A DNA stretch of 64,000 nucleotides from Favolaschia claudopus (lineage: Eukaryota; Basidiomycota; Agaricomycetes; Agaricales; Mycenaceae): assembly GCA_037176885.1 (NCBI GenBank), contig JAWWNJ010000264.1, forward strand, positions 1 to 64,000, in the 5' to 3' direction. Positions within the stretch are counted from its first letter, which is position 1, and the number at the start of each line of letters is the position of its first letter. Both the position numbers and the translations under genes were made by a program. The notes under the pieces are model-generated. The model was not told the origin of the DNA and searched no databases. It saw only the letters and a list, made by a program, of their open reading frames with translations. This document shows positions 55,588 to 64,000 of this stretch, piece after piece.

Positions 55588-56804
55588 AGGGGGGAGAAGC
55601 CACTGTAGCGTTTGAGTTGGATGAGCAGGGGCAGTTGATTTGCATTGGTTATGGATTTCCTAAGTCGGGTGATGTTGTGACGCAGGCAGACCGTCAAATG
55701 GCGTATTTGATGGCCTCTCAGCAGAGTTTTAGTGGAGATAAGGACGCCTCCGTTCTGTTGAACCAGTACGCTGGAACAATGGAAAAAGACAAGGGGATGG
55801 ATATTTTCTTGTTTAAAGAGGACGGTCCGCCGAGTAAGCCAAAGAAGCGGTCGAAAAAGTTGAACCGTGGAAAGAAGAAGAATGCCAAACGTAAGGCTAA
55901 GCGCGCGGAGGCGGCTCTTCTGACGGCGGAGTCAACCAATGTTGTAGTAGGTGGTGCCGAGGAGCCGATTGATCCGGTCCGCGGACTACCGCCTAAAAAT
56001 GTGGTTCACTTAGATTTGCCTGTACCTGATACACCCAGGCAGCAGTTCGTAATGGAGCAGCTTGACCCCAAGCCTGAACCAGAGCGGGTGTTTGCTAACA
56101 AGTATAAGCCCGTGGCAGACAAAGTGAGGCCCATTTTAGGTCGGGTTGATGAGAAGTTTAGGATAGTGCGGAATATCACTGGTGATCCGCTGAAGGACAT
56201 GCCGACGATCAGTCCGCATCCTCCAGAGTTTGCACCTACTGGGAGATATACCGCGGAGCGGAAGGAAGTGTTCGACAAGACTCATGACAATGGCTTCTTA
56301 TTGCCAGAAGAAATGAAATTGTTGAACCACTTCATGATGGAGCATAATCAGCATTTTGCTTGGGAGGAAGACGAGCGCGGACAATTCAAACATGAATTCT
56401 TTCCGCCCGTGGACATGCCTGTGGCGCCTCATACGCCTTGGGTATGCTCGCAAATTCCAATTCCCCCCGGACATTTCGATGAGTTCTGTCGCATCATTAA
56501 GGCTAAGATTGATGCCGGCGTGTATGAACCTTCGAACTCGTCTTACAGATCGCCGATTTTTGCTGTCATCAAGAAGGATGGAAAATCTTTACGGATTGTA
56601 CATTCGTTGGAGAGGCTCAATGAAGTAACCATTCAACACTCTGGAGTGCCCCCGGGTACTGAGAAACTGGCAGAACATTTTGCTGGCAGAGCTTGTGGTG
56701 CTGCATTGGACATGTTCGTTGGATATGATAACAGGGATCTCGCAGAATCCTCCAGGGGATTATACTACGTTCCAGACACCGTTTGGTGCACTGAGGCTAG
56801 TTAA
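55565..56804 (+). CDS. Gyp3 pol part 1: linker and RT fingers
   Basis: After an acidic start and a lysine-rich block (KPKKRSKKLNRGKKKNAKRK, a possible nuclear signal) the RT domain begins: HTPWVCSQIPIPPGHFDEFC, FAVIKKDGKSLRIVHSLERL, GAALDMFVGYDNRDLA. The frame is lost near 56750, and the rest of RT is open in the frame that starts about 56680. The break lies in AGAATCCTCC and removes nothing recognisable, so it may be one missing or extra base. Confidence 0.85.
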
Positions 56805-59469
56805 ATTACCCATGGGTTGGACAAATTCTGTTCCTATATTTCATGATGATGTTACCTACGTCTTGAGAGATGAGATTCCACATGTTACAATACCTTACAT
56901 AGACGACGTACCGGTCCGCGGAGGTCCAACGAGGTATGAGACGGGAGATGGAGATTGGGAACGGATTCCAGAAAACTCCGGCATTCGCCGATTTGTGTGG
57001 GAACATGTTCAAAATTTGAACCGTATTGTTACTCGCATGAATTATGCTGGTGGAACGTTCTCAGGGAAGAAGTTGGTGCTCTGCGCTGATGAGTTTGAGG
57101 TGGTAGGACATTTATGTTCGTACCGAGGACGTCTGCCGGATCCCAAAAGGATTGATGTGATAAACAATTGGGGCCCCTGCGATACTTTTACGCAAGTAAA
57201 GGCATACTTGGGTACTGTTGGAGTCTTGAGGAGTTTTATTGAAGGGTACGGTGACATAGTCGCACCTATCAATGATCTTACCAAGAAAGACATCGTCTTT
57301 AAGTGGTCCGCGGAGTGTGATGAAGCGCAGGCAAGGATTAGGCAGAGGTTGAAGGATTGCCCCGCGCTCAAGCCTTTGAGATACGATTGGCTTTCAGATA
57401 TAGTATTACAAGTGGATACGTCTTGGCGAGCTATTGGTATAATTATCTACCAGCTTGATCCAGACGACCCTAAGAAGAAGTACTATGCGCGGTTTGCGAG
57501 TATAACGCTGGGGAAAACCGAGGCAAACTACTCACAACCCAAACGTGAATTGTATGGGATGATGAGAGCTCTTGAAGCCATGTACTACTGGATTTTCGGA
57601 GCAAGGAAGCTTGTGGTTGAAACCGATGCGTTGTATATCAAGGGCATGTTGAAAAATCCTGGAATGGGTCCAAATGCTACAATAAACCGTTGGATTGAGA
57701 AAATTCTCATGTTCCATTTTAAGTTAAAGCATGTTCCTGGCGAAAGGTTCGCCCCCGATGGATTGTCAAGGAGAGATCCTTTCCCCGGGGATGAACAGTT
57801 CAAAAACTCCGAGGAGGGCTATGATCAGAATGAGCCTCCCGAGGACCATGAAGATGTTGTAACGGACGGGCAACAGCCCTTGGAATTTGAAGAGTTTAAG
57901 CACCTTATTGATAAAAGGGGTGGTTACCTTCTGATGGAGCCTGAAGCGTTGAGTGTGGAAGATTTCGCGGAGGAGTGTATGCTCGCTGCGTCCGCGGAGG
58001 CAGACATCGCAAAGGCAAGGCAAGCGGCCTATGAAACGGATGGAAAATCAGTTCCAGAGTATATTCTAATGATGGAACCATTAATTCCTGACTTAGAATT
58101 GAAGTGGAACAAAGATAAGCGTGAACCGTATGATGAAGAGCATCGCACGGAGTGGATGAAAAAGAGAGACGCAAAGTTACCATTAATTAAGGAATGGTTA
58201 GCGGACCCTTTAATAAGGCCCGCGGGGATGAATGACGACCAAGAATATCGAGCTTTTGTCCGCTCTGCCTCACATTTCTTTTTGAAAGGGGGGAGGATGT
58301 ATAAAAAAGCGATTGGAATGGCTCATCAATTAGTAGTTGACAAGGAACACCGTATGTTTATGATGAAGGCTGCTCATGATAGCCTGGGGCATCGCGGAAG
58401 TTATGCCACTACGGAGTTAATTTCATTGAGATTCTGGTGGCCAGGATTGGAGTGTGACGTTTATTGGTATGTGGCGACTTGCCTACCATGCCAAAATAGG
58501 CAGCACACCTTGATCAAAGTCCCGCCTGTGGTAACGGATACTCCAAGTCTTTTCCAAGTAATCCATACCGACGTGATGGTGATGGGACAAGTCTCAAATA
58601 AATGCGGACTTGTGGTTGATGCAAGGGACTCGTTGAGTTCCTGGTTGGAGGGAAGACCGTTAGTAAGGGATTCCGCTCAGGCAATTGGAATGTTCCTGTT
58701 TGAAGATATTATCTGCCGTTGGGGTTGCCCAAAGCGGATTGTAACGGACAACGCGGGGCAGTTCAAGAAAGCCGTGGAGTGGTTGAGGCAGAAATATGGA
58801 ATAGCCAATGTTCAAATTTCGCCTTATAATTCGCAAGCTAATGGCAAAATTGAGTCTGGGCACTTTCAAATGAGACAAGCGTTGTTCAAGGCGACTGGAG
58901 GGAACCCCGCCAAATGGTTCTGGTTCTTCCATGTGATGCTTTGGTCCGACAGAGTCACAGTGAGAAAGGGTCTGGGGTGTTCACCATATTTTGTGGTAAC
59001 AGGAGCGCATCCAATTTTACCTTTGGATGTTGAGGAAGCAACGTGGTTAGTGGAGTTGCCAGACCGAGTGTTGACCACCGCGGAGCTTATTGGATACCGT
59101 GCACAAGCTCTAGCCAAGCATGTCTCCCATGTTGAATATATGAGAGAGCGTGTTGACCATGCAAAACGATTGGCAGTTCAGAAATTTGAACGGAACCATA
59201 AGCATGCGATCAAAGGCTACGACTTTAAGCCGGGAGACTTAGTTCTGGTGCGACACACGGAGGTAGAAAAATCATTGAACTCGAAAATGGAAAAGAAAGG
59301 AAGGTACCTCGGAACCTATGGTTGTGATAAGACGCACCAAGGGAGGAGCGTATATCCTTGCGGAGATGGATGGGTCTTTATTCCAAGACAGAATCGCTGC
59401 AGGAAGGGTAGTCCCTTACTTAGCGAGGGAACGAATCCAAATTCCGAAGAACATTCAAAAGTTCATTGA
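56735..59469 (+). CDS. Gyp3 pol part 2: RT palm, RNase H, integrase
   Basis: RT continues with TTFQTPFGALRLVKLPMGWT and the catalytic IPYIDDV (56895-56915). RNase H follows (LQVDTSWRAIGIIIYQ; KRELYGMMRALEAM; VVETDALYIKGML; PDGLSRRDPF) with its acidic residues in place. Integrase has an HHCC domain (AHDSLGHRGSYATTE ... CLPCQNRQ) and a DDE core (IHTDVMVM; IVTDNAGQFK; ANGKIESGHFQ). All catalytic residues are present. The frame is lost near 59310 in the GPY/F-like domain (KKGRYLGT), where one extra A in GGAACC would explain it. Apart from these one-base shifts the protein looks intact, so the element could be recently active. Confidence 0.9.
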
Positions 59470-59719
59470 TATCTCTACGGAGGCGTTGGAAAAACTAGTA
59501 AACGACGAGCCCGCGGAGGGTACAGAAGAGAAGAATAAAAGGTCTAAGAAGTTAAGTGATATTGCCTTCGACAAAGTCAACATCAGGGTATCGCCCCAGG
59601 ACTTCGAGGATACAGAATCTTCTCAATCTGAATCTGAAAGCGAGGAGGAAGAGTCGTTTGGACTAGATGATGAACAGGAACGAGTGGGCCCGCGGAGGTC
59701 CAGGAGAAATAGAAAGTGA
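59310..59719 (+). CDS. Gyp3 pol part 3: integrase C-terminal domain and tail
   Basis: Continues the GPY/F-like domain (MVVIRRTKGGAYILAEMDGS, AAGRVVPYLARERIQ), then an acidic serine tail (SSQSESESEEEESFGLDDEQ) and a basic end (PRRSRRNRK). The stop TGA is at 59717-59719, immediately next to the stop of the antisense gene (TAA on the minus strand, 59720-59722). A similar acidic tail ends Gyp2. Confidence 0.82.
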
Positions 59720-60577
59720 TTAAAGGTTGTGGCCATATTTGCCCCTACCGAACAAATAATCATGAGTATATTTCTTGGAAAATATGGAACGAAGACGTAC
59801 TTGTCGGGAGATTCCACGGACTTGGGATGGATCCCAGGAGGAATGAGTTCAGTAATGCGAGCTAAGACGAGCTCCTTAGCAGAGTCGTCGTACATGTTGA
59901 TGTCGAGTTCTTTGCGGAGGTAGGCGAGTTCGTGAACATCTGTGATCTGAGAAAGAGCTTGAACGAAGCCTTCCTTACGATACCGGATGCCCCGCTGAAG
60001 GAAGTAGAAAGCGAGGTCGAACTCTTCTGCGAGCTCACCAAAGTGGAACTTGTCGTTGCCAAACATGATAACTGGGGGGGAAATTCAGCAATGAATAAAA
60101 CCCCGCGGAGATTTTTGGAAACGTACCAGGGCCACCGCGCTCGTGGAAAACGGTGAACATATTGTTCTGCTCAGTAAAAGGGCAAGTGCGAAACTTGCGG
60201 AGGCAAGTATCGCAAGGAGCGCCCCACGCCTGAGGATTACAAGTCATAGAACCGTGCTCCGCTTCGCAGCAAGAACAAGCAGCAGTAGGCTGGAAGAATT
60301 CCCCTGAGTAAGGAGCGAGATTTGGAGAAGAACAGAAGCGCACCTTGTTATCCGCAAGGAACGCAAGAGTATAGCGGAGACGTTCACGGACCTCCAGAAT
60401 CTTGGGCTCCCTAGTGGTGGATGCATCGTAATTGTAGCCAAAAACGCTACGAAGAGCGCCTATCTCGTCCATGGGGAAGAAAGGAGCGTCCCACTCAGGA
60501 TGAGGCGAAGGAGTGGAGTAGTAGTAGTCGCCGTAGTCAGGTGGTAAATTCTCCTCGTCGTATGGGTCGCAGCACAT
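59720..60577 (-). CDS. Gyp3 antisense gene B: Cys-cluster protein
   Basis: Minus-strand gene with three exons: 60577-60127, 60071-59801 and 59744-59720. Introns 60072-60126 (55 nt) and 59745-59800 (56 nt) both start GTACGT and end AG. Exon lengths add to 747 nt, an exact 248-codon frame plus stop. The N-terminal third is acidic and tyrosine-rich. Residues 101-132 hold a cluster: C101, C104, C113, C122, C125, C132 (C-X2-C-X8-C-X8-C-X2-C-X6-C), plus C103. This is close to the fungal Zn2Cys6 pattern, which has X6 after the first pair; the first loop is acidic, unlike typical DNA binders. The rest is helical (LAEEFDLAFYFLQRGIRYRK). The stop codon abuts that of pol. No family is recognised; DNA binding is only a hypothesis. 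Confidence 0.68.
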
Positions 60578-61252
60578 AAAAGAGCGGAAGGGGTATTTGG
60601 GATTTGGAAGCTCCCCGCAGCTGTCTTTAAGTCAGGCAGGGCTGCTGAGACATTACCCAGCACTTTGGACACTCAGGAGTGTAGTTGCGATCGGTTGACT
60701 GAGCAATCACAGCTTAAATGGTTCAACGCAGTGCCGTCGGAGCGTTTTGAATGGTATCCAGCGGAAAGAAACCCAATTTGTAGAAAAATTGAGGCCCGCG
60801 GACCCCTCACTACGAATGACAAGCGTTGCGGAGAAGGAAACAGATAAGCCTGGAACGGAGTGTCAGTTGAAGTCGATGATATGGCCATCATTAATTCCGA
60901 AGTGGAGTATGTAGGGAATCAACCAGCGTAAGCAATTGAAGGCTAAGACGCTAAGGCTCCCGCGGCTCTGTTGACGAAGAAATGAGAGGTTGTTCAAAGT
61001 CAGAGACGTAGATTTGGCGCCCCGCGGAGCGGAGTTTCACTCTCAGAATTGAAGAAAGCAAGGGAAATCACACAGGATTGGCTTGACAAAACAATTGTAT
61101 TGCAAGCACTACTGAAATACGATACGCCCGGGCTGATAGAGACTGTGGTTGCTGGTTGAGCAGCGGAAGTGTGTCTGTTGAAGACACATGTGTCTGTTGA
61201 AGACACGAATATAAAAACGGAAACTTGTAGCTAAATAATCCTAGCAAGGGAT
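60578..61252. other. Intergenic region upstream of antisense gene B
   Basis: No ORF is supported. It lies upstream of gene B and downstream of gene A and holds CCGCGG at 60796, 60960 and 61022, so it may carry gene B's promoter. Two adjacent copies of the small palindrome GTGTCTGTTGAAGACAC lie at 61171-61205. Confidence 0.55.
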
Positions 61253-62954
61253 TTAAGGCTGCGAGGGCGCGTTAAACTCAGACCAGTGCGCAAAGAAGAA
61301 TTTGCGTACACCATGCGCGCTGTGCGGACGACGGATAGGCCTGTCATCAGGATACTTCTGGTAGAAGTCCAGTGTAAGCTTCTCGAGATGGTCGTCGTAC
61401 TTATTGTATTCCGACAACCAGAAGCGAAACTTGAAGGCCGCGGAGCGCATGCTGTGGCGAAGAAACTCCGACTGAGTGCGAAAGTCGTGGGGATCCATTT
61501 CTTCAGCATGGACATTGGCGTTATGAACCGCTTTGTCCATGATCGCAGGGTCTGTGATGACAATGAGATCATGATGAAGATCTATTGAATAATGAGGTGA
61601 ATAACGGAGTATGGGACGTTGAAACGTACTCGGGAAAGTGGGTTCGTGGAGCATATCGACTGCCGCGTCCGCCAGACGAGTACGCTTGCGACCACGAGCG
61701 GCATCATCAGGATCAGCGATCTCCGCGGGAGGCTGGGGACGAAATCAGTGAAAGGGAGTCGTACAACGAAAAATTGGACTCGCCTGAAGGCCCGCGGGAG
61801 GTTCCACCTAGTACGACTTGCGTATTAGAGGGGTTCAACCGTGAGAAGTTGATTACGTACCATTGAGTCGTCCTGGTCGAGAAAGGCTTGTTCCTCTTGA
61901 GCGGCCTGAGCTCTGAGCTTGCGCTGAGGAAAAGAAATTTTCAGTGAGTAGGGTGCATGGAGATGGAGCGTACAACAGTGCGACAAACGTTTTGGAACAT
62001 CTCCTCTGGAATCGGATCGTCAACGATTTCAACTGACGCATCGCGTTTCTTGTGCGCCTTACCCTCGGAGATTTTGGAGTCCTTGGGTTTGACGGGGCAG
62101 GCGTCAATACCGTGTTGAGTCGACGAGCAAGACCCACACACGTTGATCTGCTCGAGAAATTAGATGGACGGACAAGAAAAGAAGGAATAAAAGCGGAGCG
62201 CACCGTTCCGCGGGAGTTATTCTTCTTGTTGTTCTTGCCACCGTTGGTCTTGTTGAACGAAAGACCTCCGGGGACCGAGCCAGAACCTGCACGGTAATTG
62301 GCCCCGTACGCGGCAAGCAAGTAGGGAGTAATATTCATACCTTCCTCCTTGTCAATGTCCATCTGTAGACGATTAAAGTGAATCGTAAGGTGGAGAACGC
62401 CTAGAGAATACCTGGTCAGCGACAGACGCCTCATCCGCGGAGTCGTCACCGTCGGTATCCTCGGCAGCCTCCTTGGACTTGTGCTGAAAGGGATAAGTCA
62501 GTAGAGAAGCTAAGAAAGAGGGATAAAATAACGAGGGCACACCTTGGCCTTTTCGTCCTTCTTCTTTTTCTTCTTAGCATTGTGGTAGCGGTTGATCAAC
62601 TGGTTGAGCGTAACGTTGTGGCTGCTAGGAATGCGGAAGCCGTGCTCGTTGACAGCGAGTTGAAGCTGGTCAGGGAGTCCTAGAATGATCTGGGTGACGG
62701 TAGCATTCTGGGGATGCTGGAGCGCGGAGGCCATTGGGAGAAATCCGGTCTGGAAGAAACCCCGCGGGTCAGCATAGTAGTGAGTAAGCGGAGTGTAGCG
62801 GACGTACGACGCGGTCGAGCACCGTGTCGAGCGCTCTGTTGCAGATCGCATCCGAGAATTTCGCCTTTCGGAGACCACGATATTCATTGTGAGCTGCTTG
62901 AATGCCTTGGATTGCTGTCTGGAGTGCAGGCGGAGGGTGGCGGTCAGGCGCCAT
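61253..62954 (-). CDS. Gyp3 antisense gene A: nine-exon CCHC protein
   Basis: Minus-strand gene from ATG 62954. Inferred exons: 62954-62808, 62749-62543, 62483-62412, 62362-62204, 62147-61989, 61923-61861, 61807-61784, 61732-61630, 61581-61253. Eight introns of 48-65 nt keep the frame, giving about 420 codons; seven are GT-AG and one is GC-AG (61733-61783, AG|GCGAGT). Branch-like CTGAC is seen in introns 1 and 2. The product has a lysine run (AKKKKKKDEKAK), acidic stretches, a zinc knuckle CGSCSSTQHGIDAC (C-X2-C-X4-H-X4-C, exon 5), a basic patch GRKRTR and a charged helical C terminus (FRFWLSEYNKYDDHLEKLTL). Likely a nuclear nucleic-acid-binding protein; no family recognised. A final intron near 61300 is possible. 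Five CCGCGG sites fall within its exons and two within its introns. Confidence 0.7.
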
Positions 62955-63714
62955 TGCATGGGAGTGGTCAGAACGAGACGAAGTTTAGCGGAGCGGACCT
63001 CTGGCTTTTATGTGCAAAAGGTCCGGGGAGTTACGATAACTGGGTTACAAAGGCGCAAATCGTTGGAACACGCCAAGACGCATGGCAACTCAATTCTTTC
63101 GCTGATATAACTGCATGCGAGGACACATGTTTTATTTTAGTTGGGGGGAGAGAGGGAGCCAAGACACGGAGTGGGCGGTGTGCCGTCCGCGCGTCCATGC
63201 GTCTGTTACCATATCTAGGCTTGGAGAAATTTGTTTCACCAAGAATAGGCGATTGAGGCCGATGTTTTCAAAATCGGAAGTCATGGAATCCTGATTGGGA
63301 GGATATTGATGATCGGTTTCTACACGCAGTGACTTGCGACACTGATTGATGGAGAGCCGCGGAGACGCGTCAGACGGCAAGTCCCCGGAGTTCACCAGGA
63401 AAATGAGGTGGCGAGAGCTAGCAGGAAACTGAAGATTCAATGAGACTTCATTACTTGAACAAAAAGTTGAAGTTGAAACTCCGCGGCGCAGGATCCTACA
63501 AAGAGTTGAGAAGTGAGGTGTTCGGCTATGAAACCAGTAATTTGAATTGAGGATCGACATATGATGACTCAATTTGGATTATAAGAGCAGTTGAGACTTG
63601 GTGAAATTCGCACTTGGTTGGAAAAGTTGAGTGGCGGAAATCACCGTGATCGGATCATGTTGATGGATCCGTTGATCGGCCGGTAGGAAAGAGTTACCGG
63701 AATCCGAGAGACAC

Positions 63715-63835
63715 AGGCGCTGAAACAGGCGCTAACGTGGGCGCTAAAAGTGGGCGCTAAGGTATCTCTCATAAGGAAGAAGGTTCACACGGTTGAATCA
63801 GAAACGACAATTTAGCGCCTTGGGCGCTGACTTGA
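63715..63835. repeat. GGCGCTNA repeat cluster
   Basis: Six GGCGCT or inverted AGCGCC units within 120 bp (AGGCGCTGAAACAGGCGCTA, GTGGGCGCTAAAAGTGGGCG and onward, TTTAGCGCCTTGGGCGCTGA). Irregular spacing; likely protein-binding sites or remnants of a minisatellite. Confidence 0.6.
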
Positions 63836-63842
63836 TTGTTGG

Positions 63843-63899
63843 GGCTATTTACATGTTTACAAAAAGTATCTACCTAAGCGGTAAACTATGTAAATAGCC
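63843..63899. repeat. 18-bp stem hairpin near window end
   Basis: GGCTATTTACATGTTTAC (63843-63860) pairs with GTAAACTATGTAAATAGCC (63881-63899) apart from one bulged T, with a 20-nt loop. Could be a terminator-like or packaging structure, or the end of a small inverted-repeat element. Confidence 0.7.
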
Positions 63900-64000
63900 G
63901 GGGACTACAAATTATATACAGTTTTTGGCTTTCTAAGCTGCAGCCTACAGCGCGGAGAACAGAGATTGCGTATATAAATGTAACTAACAGTCCGCAATTA

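Larger units (their letters stand above)
49572..63486. repeat. Dispersed CCGCGG palindrome array (39 sites)
   Basis: Sites start at 49572, 49686, 49728, 49872, 50089, 50466, 50593, 50680, 50946, 51596, 53227, 53706, 54116, 54403, 54604, 54848, 55091, 55491, 55979, 56251, 56916, 57308, 57992, 58220, 59078, 59511, 59690, 60103, 60796, 60960, 61022, 61438, 61723, 61792, 62208, 62435, 62762, 63357 and 63481. Twelve are TCCGCGGA. By my estimate, two or three are expected by chance. In 1-49365 I find two (13668, 32509). Inside ORFs all three codon frames occur (for example FRGR, TAD and TPRE within gag alone), so the constraint acts on DNA or RNA, not protein. Confidence 0.9.
62955..64000. other. 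Region upstream of antisense gene A, to window end
   Basis: A minus-strand frame at 63572-63132 has no features of a real protein. The region contains CCGCGG at 63357 and 63481, the GGCGCTNA cluster (63715-63835) and the hairpin at 63843-63899. No match to the proposed 5' LTR start was found, so the 3' LTR would lie further right. Confidence 0.5.

Noticed and set aside
63132..63572. 146-codon minus-strand ORF as a third antisense gene
   Set aside because: No motif, no splice-supported extension and composition unlike genes A and B.

Overview
The window is wall-to-wall transposable element DNA from a fungus, most likely an agaricomycete-type basidiomycete. That placement is an inference from spliceosomal introns of about 50-60 nt and from the mix of Ty1/copia, Ty3/gypsy, DIRS-like and Ulp1-bearing sequences. 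I see no convincing single-copy host gene and no tRNA or rRNA gene. Short family names are used below: Cop1 (copia, 400-bp LTR), Cop2 (gag-only copia, 164-bp LTR), Gyp1, Gyp2, Gyp3 (three gypsy elements).

Left three quarters (1-47767): a head-to-tail tandem array of an 18.84-kb composite unit. Copy 1 is cut by the window start (1-13362), copy 2 is complete (13363-32203), and copy 3 (32204-47767) has lost 3.56 kb internally. Each complete copy reads: Gyp2 integrase (minus), Cop1 gag-pol and LTR (minus), Cop1 RT/RNase H fragment and LTR (plus), DIRS-like RT (minus), second Cop1 (plus), an unknown fragment, a Cop1 LTR (minus) split by Cop2, an Ulp1-like gene (minus), and Gyp1 gag (plus) split by an AT-rich insert. 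Copies 1 and 2 differ almost only by one-base indels in homopolymers, so many apparent frameshifts are probably sequencing errors and the duplication is very recent. Copy 3 carries real substitutions, an intact Ulp1 tail, and the undisturbed continuation of Gyp1 into the right flank.

Middle (47011-49365): Gyp1 continues beyond the array with zinc knuckle, protease and an RNase H remnant; most of its reverse transcriptase is deleted.

Right (49366-64000): a different, large Ty3-type element (Gyp3). It has a proposed 1.84-kb 5' LTR, a primer-binding site, gag (split by a 1.09-kb TA-flanked insertion), protease, RT, RNase H and integrase. On the opposite strand lie two intron-containing genes; the stop codon of the nearer one directly abuts the pol stop codon. 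The most striking signal of the window is here: 39 copies of the palindrome CCGCGG (12 of them TCCGCGGA) scattered about every 375 bp over LTR, coding sequence in all three frames, and the antisense genes. The preceding 49 kb has only two. TCCGCGGA is the site of yeast Pdr1/Pdr3 zinc-cluster regulators, and one antisense gene encodes a six-cysteine cluster. A self-recognition or anti-silencing system built into the element is a testable hypothesis, not a demonstrated fact.
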